The position numbers were made by a program, and so were the translations under genes. This document shows positions 37,556 to 51,427 of a stretch of 64,000 nt of DNA, piece by piece; position 1 is the first letter of the stretch; the number at the start of each line of letters is the position of its first letter. The stretch covers positions 704,885-768,884 of the forward strand of contig VFFE01007668.1 in NCBI GenBank assembly GCA_008921705.1, written 5' to 3'. The stretch is from Burhinus oedicnemus. Its lineage: Eukaryota; Chordata; Aves; Charadriiformes; Burhinidae. A model generated the notes under the pieces. The model did not search any database, was not told the origin of the DNA, and worked only from the letters and a program-made list of their open reading frames with translations.

Positions 37556-37700
37556 CCTCTGCAGACTGAGCATCGCAACCTCCTTCCAGCTCCTCTCATA
37601 AGATCGTCTCATCATTCCCTTAATCATTCTTGTAGCCCTCTTCTGCAAACAGCTCTGTCAGGAGAACATGCACATGCTTTCTAAATACTAGCGGCAAGAT
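37556..37700 (-). mobile_element. Older CR1 fragment, minus strand
   Basis: Text such as CAGACTGAGCATCGCAACCT, 'agctcctctcataag' and 'tgtagccctcttctg' fits the C-terminal ORF2 region of a reversed CR1 of an older subfamily. It is more diverged than the adjacent 37332-37464 tail, so it is probably an independent, older insertion. Confidence 0.55.
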
Positions 37701-40700
37701 TTATCACAGTTTTATATCTTTTTATTAGCACTGGGGCATATACACAATAACAAAATATTCCTCAGTTATCCAAATTGAAAAAGAAAGTGGAAATAGGAAG
37801 TATGGTTGCAATGCAGTTACAACTAGATAGAGGAAAAAGGTACCATTACAATATACATGTGTATAGTCTCATTTGAGAAATATCTCTTTTTTTATCATCG
37901 TTGTAGAATCTTTGCTAACTCTTGATATCCTTTTTGTTATATTTGTTTACTCAGCTGGATATGTAGCACTCCAGCCAAGTTTGTTATGATTGCTTCAGGT
38001 ACAGACAGGTATAATATCTTCGATTTTATAGAAGAAGCAGCCCAGAAAGCCTTAACATTTGAATCCCTGCCTCCTCAGTCTATTGAACTGATTAATGAAC
38101 CCTCTTCCTTGACTAATGCTTTTCGGTTTTTGAGGTCCAAGCTTTAGAGGCTCCATTTGAACAAAATCAGCCAATGACTACTTGGTTCAAAATGTTTCTC
38201 CATGACTAGCTCTTACATAAAGTCTACTACCACCTCATCTAAAATTGTCAGTACTTCCCAAAATAAGTTCAAAAAAACTATTAGGTTAATTCCATGACAA
38301 TTGTAGCTATCTCATTCAATAATATCTGGAATACAGTTATTACTACCACTTGGTTTCTGATTGATAGCTAAGAATACCAAAAGACTTTAATTATAACATA
38401 ACTTCAGTAGAATTTACCTCTCTAATTTTATTTTTTTTTTAATGTTAACAGATATAAATCTGACCATATCTAAACTATGCCTTTGACTTTACGGTGAAAT
38501 CTCCAGCATCGTAACAGTTTATATTATTTTATTTTCCTAAGCTGTTTTTGACCCAAATGAATTTTACTGCAGTCCTTTTCTCATATCAGAAATAGTGTTA
38601 ATAACACTAGCATATGTGGCTAATCCACACGTCTTTTCTTTCTTTATTAATTTTTTTCAACAGCTCATACCCTTGCTAAACTGTCATGATTGTGTTATTT
38701 CAGAAAATTCTCCATTTTCTTGCCTTGTCTGTTTGCTTTAGTGTGCAACTTCATAGTTATTCCTAAATGATCTCACCCATGTGGTCATTAAAATAAACAA
38801 TTTTTTAATTAAATTCATTGTATATCTAACTTTATTCACAAATCAGGGTTGATTGTTTTTCTTGCTGTCATCATCATCTAGTTGTCTGTTCTCTTTTCTG
38901 TTTTGTTTTTTTTTAATAAGACAAAATATTTTTTCCTCTCCCCAAACTTTTTATACTGAAACTCAAAGCTTTTGTTCTGTAAATACCATACAGTTTCTGT
39001 AAGGAACAAAAAGAAAGCAAAATACTTATCTGAAGTACTAGAAATTACATAATCCAAAATACATGGGAGCACAAAAATAGATTCTCTTACTCCAGAGAAG
39101 TTAAGTATCTTGTCCTCAAAAAAAAGAATTCCTATATAGACTACTCTGCTTATATATTTCTGGTCTCTAGGTGTGTGCTTTCAGGTGCCTTTTACTTAAT
39201 TATGCGCTTGAGTAAGCCACAGAACACTTTAAATAAAACTAACTGTCCCATTATTATTCAAATAAAATAATTTGCATGAAGTAAGTACTGAAAGTCAGGC
39301 TTCTTTAACCTTCTTATTCTAAGTATTAGGCTTGCTTAAATACTTCTAAAATTGCCATTCAAAATGGCTGAATATATGTAAGCTGAAAAGGGCTGTGCTC
39401 TGAATGTAAAACAGAAGTCATCTGAGATCGTTACACGATCATGTACTTTCCTGTGACATTTCAAAAGGGATTTGGTTACAGTACAGGAAGTTTCTATATT
39501 AAAAATTTCTCTTGGATCTTTGTTTTTAAGTCTTGTTGGTGCTTTTTAATTTGTCCTTACTTCACATATTCTTCTTTTTATTCCATTTGGATTGCCACAG
39601 AAACATTTCTTGTCCCTCTGTTAAAGATGTGAAATATTTTGACTCATATTTACAGCAAAGACTGATAGCAATTAAAATACTGCACTTGCAAAACATTTCT
39701 TATTGCACAGATTTATAGTATTCTAACAAGAGATTCTATACATAGTTAAGAGACAGTTCTCATATCAAAATTTTATTTTAGTTAGTTACATCTTGGTAAA
39801 ATACAATAACTTTGGCTGAAGTGCTCCAAGAGAAGTGTCTGGTTTAGACTTCCACTTCACTTAGAGTGTTCATTGCCCCTTTGGTGAATTTTTCTTCTTA
39901 ATGTCAGCTCCAGTGAATTAGTTGCTTCCAAGACTGAGAAATCAGGGCTTGGTTCTCATTGAAAATAATCAATTATTTGTTTCTCTGTGAAATCTTATCT
40001 CACCTCACTGCTTTGGATTGGAGTCTTAACTTATTCAGTGAGTTACCCTGTGACTGACTTTTGTCACTTCAGTGAAAATCTCCAAGAATCTGTCTCAGTT
40101 GTATGTCTTTGCAAAATCTGAAATTGCAGATGTTAAGTAGAGACCTGCCTGGTCCCTAAAGTACCTGAAAATTCATTTAAAAAAAAAAATTATCTGCCCT
40201 CCAGCTTAGAATATTTTCTCTTTAATTTTTGTGTCCACTGTTTTTCTGGATACAAAATATGATAGAAGAAATGAGAAATTATCTCAGTCCTGTTGCTGCT
40301 GCTGTTTGGTCTTAGAAATACAGAGCAAATCTATCAAAAAAAGAGAAGAATTTGGAATGCATAATTAGGAAGGAAAAAACAAATTAGGAGACTAGTAGGA
40401 GGATATAGGATTGGCTTAAAAGGGAGACAAGCACTGAAATTCAGCCATTCGGGCCAGGACGGCCAAGCAAATATTGAGTCATTGTAAAACAAATGTCTGA
40501 AGAGGTTAAAGACCTTATGTTAGGATAAAACTCAAAATTGTAGCAGAATTAGGCTAGAGATAAGGTGGTTGGGACTATGGATGGAAGAGCAAATGAAGTA
40601 TTGTTTTGGAGACTAATCAGTACATATTCCTGAAGAACCTGGAATACACTGGAGACAAATTAATAAACTTGTTTCAAGTATGATATAAGCAGAACATATC

Positions 40701-43000
40701 TGTTTAGTATCACAGTAATCATTTGGCATAGGAAAAGCTCCAGCAGCTTCTAATTCCTGGATTCCAGAATCAGGGACAGAGGGTTTTGAAAGACAGCAGA
40801 AACTGCACTGAATCTGGGCTAGAAAAATGAGAAACTTCAGGCCTTGAACCTGAGGTACTCTGCATAAAAATTCTGCTATAAAGAGCAATGTCAAGTGCTT
40901 TCTTCGCAGTGTGGAGGTGAAATATTTTTAAAATAATACCAATATAGTGGGTAATGTTCTGCTTTCCACTCTGATTTAAGGTTCATTGCAGTGGTGCATT
41001 ATTGCCAGGATTCAATGGAACAGAAGAAATGTCATCATTTCCTTATATTAGTGAAATGTCATCATCTCCTTATATTAGTGACTTTTCTTCATATTTTTGC
41101 TGCACCAGCTAATATCTGTCAGGTATTTTCACTGAATGAATAGAATAATTAATCTTTTCAGAGCCAAGGGTTAACTCAGCAGCTCCATTATAAGACATCA
41201 AAGAAAGTATAAAAAAAAAATGCAATTCCAAGCTAATACATTATTTCAGAGGTTACTAGTGAAAGCATAGTTTTAACCTTTTTTTTTCTTTGTTTTCATA
41301 AAGCTATATTTTAAGTCTGTGTAAATCTATGTAAAACTATATTTCAATTTAGTAATCTCACAACAACAGATTTTAATTTAAAGTACTGGAGTATGTAGAT
41401 CAGTGACTTCTCCCACACTTAGTCCTCAAAAACTTTTAAGGCAGCTCACAAAGAGGTAGTTCACCTTTCCAACTAACAGAAGAAGATGTGAAAAGGCATT
41501 TATTGAAGAGTGAACAGAACTTGCTTTCAGAATAGACTTATTGCATTAAAAGTGACTAAGATAAATCACATTCCATGAAGCACGTTTGTTTCATGTGCAA
41601 GGAATTGCCACCTTTTATGTAACAAAAGGAATCAGCACCATGAACAAAGAAGAGAACAGGGACTCCAGGTTCCTGACGGCTCCTCATCAAGTGAATAGGA
41701 AGGATAAAGGGACCAGAACAGTAATAACACAGTCCATCAGAGGTCTGTAGCTTGAAAACTGTGACATCGTTCTCGCACAAATCACAGGGGAAAAAAATGG
41801 GGAACAGAGGGTAACAGCCGCCAGTTGTAACATTCTGTGAAGTGGTTCCAACGTCTATCATCTATTCTTTAGATGACCTAGTCCAGAAAGACTGTTTACT
41901 CTCAAAGAAAGCTCTTAACTGTGACACCTATGATTTCTCAGACTCTAGAAGAGTCACCTTCCGAGCTGTCTTACGTATCTCAAGTCTGACAACTGCTGTG
42001 GGACAAAGTGTCCCACAAACCCTTTTGTCTTTTTAAAACCACTCTGAAGAAGACTTTCTATAAGGAGGCAGATAGCTCCTCTGTAAATGGCAAGAAACTG
42101 TTATTCTTGCTTTCAGAGGCAATGGTGACTCCACCAATCAAAACAAGGGCAAAAAAAAAAAAAATACTTATGAAAGTCCATTTCTGCTACCATCCTGCCA
42201 CATTAATATAGGAGTTTTCACTAAAAGAAATATTCACTCCACTCAAAAAGAGGTTTTTACTTCCTGAAACCATTAGATTCTCTGTCGTTTGAAGAATTAA
42301 AAGAGATATGTGCTTTCCTTCAGTAAGTTCCCTATTGTGAGATATATACTGTATTGAGAAGTGGGCAATGAGAAGGCACCTCATTAGTGCATTTTGATGG
42401 ACTAGGAGAAAGTGGGAAAAGTACACAGCATACTGCTTGAATGGCAGAAGTGCTGTGTGCAATGTCTCTATGTTGTCAGTTAACTGGATGTCAAATCCAA
42501 TCAAGATTATAATAAAAGAGGATAAATACTCATAGATCTCACAGGTATCACAAGGTCTTATTATTTCTTCAGTACTCATCCCATACAAATTCTGCTTTTT
42601 AACACAGAATAGATGGAAACGTACCTTACTGCTTTCCTCGGTATCACAAAGAAAAAATATAAGTACACAAAACTTTCCTGCATGATACATTTAACTTTGA
42701 TTCCAGCATGATCTCAGAAGTTAATTTTAAGATAATATTATTCTTATCCAGATAACCATGGCTTCCAGGGACACTTGAAGTAGAAATGTTACTAGGCTAA
42801 TAAATTACTCAAGGGAAGAATTCTGCAATTTGTTTACAAAAGTAACTCATGCCATTGGCCTTCCAATGTTAGCATGAATGGCAATCAGATAAATTAATTG
42901 ACCCACGTGAAAAATTTCACAGTGACATACTAAATTAATCAACAGTGTAATTCAGACAGGGATATGGACTCTGACTGTACAGCATGAATAAATCACTTGT
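37701..43000. other. Unique AT-rich DNA, no assignable gene
   Basis: Holds a 27-bp tandem duplication at 41026. Two minus-strand frames (42187-42690, 167 codons from an ATG; 41556-41861, 101 codons) have no recognised family and no visible domain motif. Confidence 0.45.
41026..41079. repeat. 27-bp tandem duplication
   Basis: Units 41026-41052 and 41053-41079 differ at a single base; shared core CCTTATATTAGTGA. Confidence 0.95.
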
Positions 43001-43416
43001 GTCTGAGTGTCAGGGAGCGGCCAAACTGCCCTGTGAGGGGAACAAACCAGGAGTTGAGCTCAGACCATAACCTCATGGGCAGATGTGGTCCCACAGGGAC
43101 TGACAACAGCAGACAGAACTAGGAGCTGGCAAAGGTGTACATCAACAGTACCAGACAAGGCAAAGGAACATACCAGGTCCAAAGTCCATTTTGTAGAAGG
43201 AAGAAGGTATAAACAGAAATAAAAGGAGTCCAGAGGGACTCCAGGTCTATTCAGAAACAGGGATTGCAAACCACCGTAACTACAACACAGCCCACACCAG
43301 GACTAAAGGCCCCTAGCTGACCTTAAATGGAGCCCCTGGACCTATGAAAGGAAGGGGGAAGCCCCAGGTGAGACTGGGCAGGGCCATTAAGGTACTCAGG
43401 ACCCTGACACTCAGAC
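43001..43416. mobile_element. Unclassified element with 15-bp terminal inverted repeats
   Basis: GTCTGAGTGTCAGGG at 43001-43015 is repeated perfectly in inverse at 43402-43416. The ~390 bp between is GC-raised against AT-rich flanks and has no credible coding frame. It includes a small internal hairpin (GGAGTCC-agag-GGACTCC at 43225-43242). Two readings: a non-autonomous DNA transposon with these inverted ends, or a solo LTR running TGTCAGGG to CCCTGACA (43008-43409), in which case flanking CTGAG and CTCAG would be a one-mismatch target duplication. I cannot name a family. Confidence 0.5.
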
Positions 43417-46400
43417 CCTTTAGTTTACAATCGGCTCAAAATTTAAAGGTCCAGGGTATATAATTACCACTGTCATTTGTTGGGAATTATATCTCAATGT
43501 TTAAGGCCTTCTGAGAAGCTATGAGAAATATTTCAACTTCCCAGTACTTTCAAAATTGTATGTCTTTCATGAAAAGTTGCTCAGGAAATATAGGAACCAA
43601 AAATTATGTTGAGTAAACAAGACCAAATTTGTGAAACATGTCTAGTCAATCCACGTCCAAGATAAGATGATGATATTGTTTGCCTACTAATGCTGTATTA
43701 TGATTAAAAATTTAAAGATACTGTGCATGAAAAAATAAAACAGTAAGATGTTACAAGGAAAGTGTATATCTATGTGTACAATTCAAGACATCAAAGTTCA
43801 GATCTCTTCAATCAACCATGAGATCTTTATATTCAAGTTTCAATTTGCCTGCTGAAGTGTGTTATTGCTTTCTTGAGAGGTAGAAAAACAATTTCTATTT
43901 GTACAGCACCTTCTTTATAGCAGCAATTTGGGTAAAATACCTGTAAGTGCAATGATAAAATGAACCTATCAGACTCATTAGAGCAGTCAAATCCTCCGCT
44001 TCAAGCTGGCAATACATTGCATATTGGGGATTTGTTAGCGATATCTACAAGCAATTGTAGGAAAAACCTAAGTATTCTTACCCTAGGCAAAATGTTGATC
44101 AGATGACCTACTGAGTCTTCTTTCTAAAGAATCATTTGTACGCTCTGTGTGACTTTTCTCTTGGTCTTTGTTCAAGTAGATTTCAAGCACCAATGATGCC
44201 TTCTTAAAATTGTACATAAAGAGCAAAATCATGATGATGTAAGGTGAGTTGCAGCTGGCTCATGGTATTGTGGTCTAGATGCAAGTAAGTTACTTGACAA
44301 ACCTGGATTGCCTGGAATTTTGCTGGAGATATTGACAAGCCAATATCAGAGCAAAGAAGTAAGAGGAATGGGAAGAGAACAGGCTCTCTCTCTGCAATTT
44401 TTGCAGTTTTTCTGGCATGTTAAGGACTTCCCTCTTACTGGAAAAATCTGATGCTTCTGTGGTAGTGTGTGATCTGATTAAATAAAAAAAAATATTAAAG
44501 CTCTCTGAGCAGTTCAGGTGAGGAAATTACCTGCCATTAGCTTGCCTGAAGAGGTAAACTAGAGCGGGTAGAAGGACTGTAATTACAAGTTACCTCTCTT
44601 GACTTTCTAGCGAGACCAGATTCATGACATTTCTTGAGCTAGTCTGTCTACAGGACAGAGACAACAATGCAGAACTTTGATCTTTGGGACCATGTACAAA
44701 GTTTTCTTCAAGGCTAATATATTTACTGTGAAACGAATGTTTAAGTTCCTGTTGGAAGTGAGTAGATTTTAATGTGGACGTTTCTTCAGCTGTAGAGAAC
44801 CCCTGGTATAATTAACACAACTTAACACGCATTTATTTCTGGACTTGGTATTCTGTGCGCATGCATTTGGATGCACAAAGACTTGGGAACGTTAGTGAGA
44901 GAAGAACCAGAGATGATACTTAGTGTGAGAATGTAGTTTGTGGGCCCCTACACTGCTGAGTTACACCGCGACATTGAGGAACATTTCGAAGACAGGGTAC
45001 AGGCTGTAAAGACTCTTCTTTGTTCAAAAAAATTTGGATGTCATGCATGTAGTTGATTGACACAAAAAGAATGGTAGCTTTGAAAAAAAGTTATTGGTAC
45101 AAAAATTGTGAATCTAGGTGTTTGAAGAGATGGGTTACTGAAGTACCTATATAGACCTGGCTTATAGTGAGTGCAAAATTTAATGGGGGAAATCCCTAAA
45201 GAGATTTACTCTGAAAACTCAAGACTGCTGTGAACAATCTGTTTAACCTCCAAGGAAACACCATTTTTTCAGCTCCTGTGATCAGAACTTGCTTTTACGT
45301 GTTAATCTGGAGAACATTCATCAGTAGGATGAATGACTGTATTTGTTTTGTCCAGACACCTGTGAGATGGTCTTCATACCATGCTGGGAATAAAAGGGCA
45401 TGATGAATTAACAATGTATTCTTCACCTATGTAAAATTTCTTTGTAATCTCGAGTAATATCATTTGGTTTCTATTTATCCTTTCCAATACTCCTGATTGT
45501 TGTTTAAATGATTCCTAGTTTTGATTACTGTTTCATATATATATTTTCATTCCTTTTTAGAATCCAGATAAATTCTATTCTTCAGTTATACACTGTACAA
45601 ATGAGCTGCACATGCTAACTATTCATAATGTGAAAAAATATTTTTTTTGGTATTCTAGAATATGGAAGGGCATTTTTTTTTGTGCACTGAAAGAGAGTAA
45701 GTAAAAGTTTCTGTTCTGCTCCTATAATATTTTTATGACTTTCTCTGCTCTCTAAGATAGAAATGGTTCCAATGCTATACAAAAACATATTCATATGAAT
45801 ATTTTTCCTCATCTTTCATTGAACTTTCAGGACTTTAGTTGTCTTTCAAACTCCACAGAATTTATAAAAAATAGTACAGAGTTAGATACCTTAAATGGAA
45901 ATACTATCAATAATGATAATTTCACAATCCAAATGTCTGAAGAAAAAGATTAAATGTCACCATTAACTCAACTGAGCTTCATCTTCAGTTTTAGCTGGTG
46001 TGTTCTGAATTTTTAAAAATTAAATTTATAGACATTATCTCCTCCTCTATTTTGGCTTAAGCTAATTAAACTAAATAGAAGAAAACATTCTCAATATTGT
46101 ATTAAAAATAAAATAATAGATTAAAGTATCAAAGACATAAGAAATTATTGTCATCATTAATAATAATAAACACACCCCACCCCCCCAGAAAAACAACAAA
46201 CCAAAACCAAACCCACAATCCATGGTTTGGACATGAAAGGATTTTGAAATATCTGGTGAAAGATGATATATTAAATGTGGTGTTTGATTTATCAGGGACT
46301 GAATGTTCTAGTGAAAAGGTTGTAATTAGGCAATGTGGTCTAAAAAATACATGTAGAAGACTTAAAAGATGCTGAACAAGTCACTTCACCTCTTGTGTTT

Positions 46401-47775
46401 CAATTACTTTCTCTGCAAAATAGGGATTATGAAGATAATTATCTCATTTGTAAGCAGTTTGTGTTCTGCAAGTAAAGAGCCATATACAAATGCAAGGTGT
46501 TACTCTCAACATCAATGGCAATTAGATTTGATCTCAAGAAATGTAAATTAGGAGTAGCTCTGCTGATTTTAATGGAATTATACTAGTTTGTAGTTATCTG
46601 CTGTTTAGAAAAGACTGACTAAGAAGCTATGGTAATTGAAATGCACAAAGAAATAGGATCATTATTAAATAAAAACAGACAAACAAATGTTTCACAGATT
46701 ACCTGGAGCACTCATGTTAGAGTGTCTTTTAATAACACCTCTCTCAACCTTTCTCCTTGTGAAATGTGCTAAAGCTAGAAGCACAGGGGAAAAGATAGAA
46801 ATAATGTGATCTGGTATGTATGTATTATTTTAGTTTCTGTTAAAATTCAGAGACCATAATGATTACAGAAGGAATTCTCAATGGAAAGAAAGAGGAATCA
46901 AAATGACCATGAAGACTGAAATGTTTTTCTAGATCTTTAGCTCAGTTGTGAGCTTCATTGTTTTGCATAATATGTAACATAAACTCGTATATTTGCCACA
47001 GTAGTACTACACTGTATTATGCTTTTTTTTTTTAATGAGTAAGATTGAAAAATTAAAACTTTATAAAATTGAAATGCTATAAACATTATTCTAGTGGTGC
47101 AAATTTACTTTCTGGAATTTCAAATTACTGCATAACTTTTTTTCTTTTTTTGGAGGATACATTAAAACTAGTTCAATTAGAAAAGGTCACAAGTAGTTGT
47201 CTTACTTATATCATGACCCTTTTCCACCACAGAAACAAGATACTACTGCTGTTCCTTTAAAGTCTTTCTTTAGACCTGAGATCATCATAGAAAGATGGTC
47301 AGGAAGCTGTCTAGTATATTCTTCACTTACAAGAGCAATTTTTGTATTTAGGGGTAAAAAGTTTTGTTGTTGTTTCTGGATTTTATAGCAGACTTTAAGT
47401 AAACAACTGTCTTGACTTGACAAACTCACTTGGACAAGAACACGCCTCAGATCAAAGCCATGGTTCAGCTGAGATGGGGTCTGTACTTTTCGCAAAGGAG
47501 CCTTTCAACATGGCATCAAGGAGAAAACAGTATTTTCATAGGAATTTGCAGTTAACCTTCAACAGAAATCTTGCTTGGTGTTGCTGGTATTCACAAGTGA
47601 TAGTGATCTTATGATGTCATGTGTTTAAACAGATTACTTGCAAATTTCCAGCTATAGAAAATACAAAAGTCCTAAAGTCAGCAACACAGCTGAACAGTTT
47701 TGAGTCATCTAGGATAGGTGACAGTACTGACCACAGTTCAGTGGTTAGTTCAGATCACACGCACACATGCGTGGG

Positions 47776-47812
47776 CTCTCTCTCTCTCTCTCTCTCACAC
47801 ATACACACACAT
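47776..47812. repeat. (CT)n then (CA)n compound microsatellite
   Basis: About ten CT units followed directly by CA units interrupted by a single TA. Confidence 0.93.
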
Positions 47813-48740
47813 AACTATATCCTACAGATAAAACCTATTTTTACAAGAGCTACATTAAAAATTGGGAGAATGCTCGTAATTTCTATTAAAAATATTTTAA
47901 TTGCAAAGAATATAGGGCACAATTTTTCATTACTGCAATCAATAGCTATTTTACCATCCAGTTCTGTAAATAGGAATTAAAATCTATCTAATTAAAATGG
48001 ATTGATATCTATGACACGATGTGCCACAGGGCTTCACTGCAAGACTTTCAGGCCAAGGTTCTAGAGAATAAATGAAATAATACTTTCCCCTTTTGATATT
48101 TAAGCAGTTCCCTTGAGATGAGCATGAAGTCTATTAACATAGAATGGGGTTATTTTGCATTGAGCGGGGAAAAAAAAAAGTTTTCTTTTTCTCTTTTTTT
48201 TTAAAGAAAACAAAACAAGCCAAAATAGTTTTCGAAGCTAATAGTCTAACTATGTAGGGCTTGAATAAGCCAGTGTAATTATAACTTTACTGATCATTAA
48301 GTCAAACTGCTTTGAAGAAGATCCCTGTGTGCGGCTTTTTTCTTTGGTAATATAATAAAAACTAACCCTTCAGATTCTATTTAGATGTAAGTACTAGCAA
48401 TGAGACACTGCCAAATACTAGCACAGAATTCTAAAAATTGTTAGTAAGAATTACACACATTCGTTCAGAGACTACTCCCCTCATACTTCTTCAAATTCAT
48501 GTTTCTCCAGACAGACAAAAACATCCTTTTTTTTTCCCCCCCAAATTTTGCAAGACTCTTCAATGTTTGGCCTAACAGTCCATACTGTTCTACGAGCAGA
48601 GGTCATGACTCTTATAAACATGCTAAGGAGTGCCACATTAAAGGCCTCCCCTAAGCCGTAGTTGCCCAAGGTGATTACAAAGCCATTTCAGGTCAGACTT
48701 GTGATTTCAAGGGTTACCAGCTCTCTCATAGTGGCTGGTA

Positions 48741-48778
48741 TATAACCTTGATTCACATATATAACCTTGATTACATTA
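48741..48778. repeat. 19-bp tandem duplication
   Basis: TATAACCTTGATT recurs at 48741 and 48760; the second unit diverges at its 3' end. Confidence 0.85.
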
Positions 48779-50218
48779 GCTACTTTCTGTTCTTATTCTG
48801 AAATACTTAAACCTGTTGCAGATTCAGTCACCAAAACCTGTTCATTTAGACAAAGAAAGTGTGGGCCTGTTGCAGCCTCTATTCACTGTCTATTGGTATT
48901 TTTTCACACCAGTACTGGATGTTTTGGAAGAAGACGTGCAGAACCCCAACAATGGGCAACATCTTAGACTTTCTGTTATTCATCAGAACAATATGTGTTG
49001 CTTTGTTATTTCACAGAGGGTTTATGCCAGATTCCCAGCATTGTAGATTCACATGTTTTTTCATTCCTTGGGAACCAGTGATGGATTGATCTCACTAAAC
49101 TTCAAGCTTCTAGTCTTAGGCTCCTTGCCTAAACTAATCTTCTGTTCGCCTGTGGAAAAAAAAACCCCAAAACAATAGAAAAACAATTCAATATCTAGTG
49201 TGTGGATGCAAAACCTACTGTGAACTTTAAAAAAAAAACCCAACAGATTTTGAGAATGTTGCAGTCACAGCAATCAAAATATCATTTGTATAGGGATTTT
49301 CAGACTATGCCAATGAATATATCAAGGGAAGGGAATGGATATGCCTACCAAGGAAAGGGAATTGATTGGACAAGGAAGGAAGATATTTTCAGGAGGAAAA
49401 GCTGCAGGTAGTAAGATTTTATGAATTATTGTGTTCAAGCTTTTAAGAGGCTGTAATTGGTAAATTAACTTTCTAAAGGAAAATAGTTTGGAGTGTAAAA
49501 GAATGCCTGAAAAATGTCTGTTTAAAAATATATATAAATTACCAAGGTTATTCTAACAACCTGTTAAAAGAGGACATTCTAAAATCCTCCACATTCTAAT
49601 AATTTATTCTGAATTTCAACCAAAAAGTAAAAAGACAACATTTGAAGATATTTGAAGCTTCATTTTTTTGTTAGCTTAACTTGAACAATTGCTTCAAAAT
49701 CTAAGCATAATAAATAGGGACAATTTCATAGACTATGTGCTGCTTAGACAAGAAGTAGGGAGACAACTCCCTAGTGACAAGCTGGGAAGTCAGGCCAGTG
49801 AGGGAAGGTGAGTCCCAGCAGAGCAGGAGGCCAGGTATGGCACAACTACAGCACTGCTCAGGCGAGGACTAGAGGACCGAGCTCAAACAGCAGCTCTCCA
49901 GTTAAGGAGGGAGGTTTCTAATGAGACTCCTTGCAGCTCTTTCTCACAAATTTATTGCTGCCACAGCAGTCTGGTCCAAGGTTACAAAATTGTGATACAG
50001 CAGAGGGGACTTTGAACATAGGAAGATAAAGTGCTGGAAAGGGGGAGGTGGTTGCAGAGCTATTGGTGCACTCAGGGCTCCAACAGTAGTTTCAATAGCA
50101 AGACTTGTGTAGCAGACTCCTACCAACCTTGAAAATGTCAGTGATAATATTCAAACTATATCCCATTCTGATGATTATTCTTCTATAATTTAAAAATTAT
50201 TTCATTGTATGTAATTGT

Positions 50219-50247
50219 AGAATCATAGAATTGTCTAGGCTGGACAG
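50219..50247 (-). mobile_element. Possible CR1 tail scrap, minus strand
   Basis: AGAATCATAGAATTGTCTAG then GCTGGAC matches the reversed CR1 tail and the first bases of the 3' UTR, but homology stops within ~30 bp. Confidence 0.45.
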
Positions 50248-51427
50248 TTGATTAGAACAAAAAACAAGTTTAAATGAGAGAAAATCAAGGTACCACAGGA
50301 AAAATAAAGTTTTTAGTGCCATTCTTGAGCCGTGCAAAAGGGCATATGCAAGTCTTCTGCTCTGAAATTAATGTCACCATTCCTGGGGTATATTTATTCA
50401 TGAAAAGCACCTACCTTTGAGCAAACATAGGTTTTTGATGCTGCCATTTAGGCAGAAAACTTCATACTTTGAACAGCAAGACCTTTTCTCTGTTGCTTCG
50501 TTTGGGAAAATGAAATAGATCCAGAGAAGTAGCTTCTCCTTAGGGGATGTTTGAAAGGTGGTCATGAAACCTATAAAAGAACAGTGTGTTTGCTTCCCCT
50601 AAAGACTTTTTTTTCAGATTATATACAAATCTGACAAAATTGATCCATTGGTATGTGAAATATTTCAGGTATACATTCCTGAGAAACTATCAAACAATTT
50701 TAAAATCAGCTGGGGATGTAGGAATATATTATATCAATTTCTATAAAGGCAAAATAGAAGAATGAAATATTAAAGGATTCATCACAGTGTAAACATTTTT
50801 TTTTTCCTCTTAATAGAACAAAATCATTATATGGTCAATAGATTTAAAATGCAAATCTCCACAGCTTTAAAAAGATTCTTCTAAAATAACATTAGGCTCC
50901 TTTTTTCATAATGTCATGGTCCAATGATTTTCCTAATTTCTATTCATTTCTCTGAATATCTAGACTGGAATACTTGCTGTCATCTGCTGTGTTTCTAAAA
51001 TAAGATTTATCAGAGTTTCACTATGAAAAAGTCCTTTTTGCATACCAAAGAAATAGCAGGCATAATAATTCAAGTTTTGGTCAATGCAAACAAATTGTAC
51101 ATTCCAAATAGACTTTTACAAGTGCTGAATTAAAATAGAATCACAAGTTTTCCATCTCTTAATTTGCATTTCTTGTTTCAGACAATAAAGTGCTATAAAA
51201 AGAATTCTGCAACAATCTGTAAAATTCTGTGGGTATGTAGTATTACACAACAGCACAATCCTTGGGATAATTTTTAAAGTATTTTTTGCCCTTTTATGGA
51301 ATTATTATTTACTTTAAAAATAAATTTTAAAAACTCCTGCTTCTGACTCGAATTCAGAATACTGGTGACATTGCATCCCCTCATAACTACTGACCAAATA
51401 GCTCAAGGAACTGGAGTAGGCAGAAAC

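Larger units (their letters stand above)
43417..51427. other. Unique DNA with scattered simple repeats
   Basis: No gene assigned. It contains a (CT)n(CA)n tract at 47776, a 19-bp duplication at 48741 and a GC-raised block at 49750-50110. The last, with text such as CAGCAGAGCAGGAGGCCAGG, looks like decayed insertion DNA of unknown type. Confidence 0.4.

Noticed and set aside
41556..41861. 101-codon minus-strand frame near the 42.2-42.7 kb frame
   Set aside because: Considered as a partner exon, but no matching splice sites or shared protein family could be seen.
42187..42690. 167-codon ATG-started frame on the minus strand
   Set aside because: Composition follows the AT-rich background (many Ile, Leu, Phe, Ser), no motif seen, no splice or promoter context. 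Chance frames of this size are possible in 64 kb.
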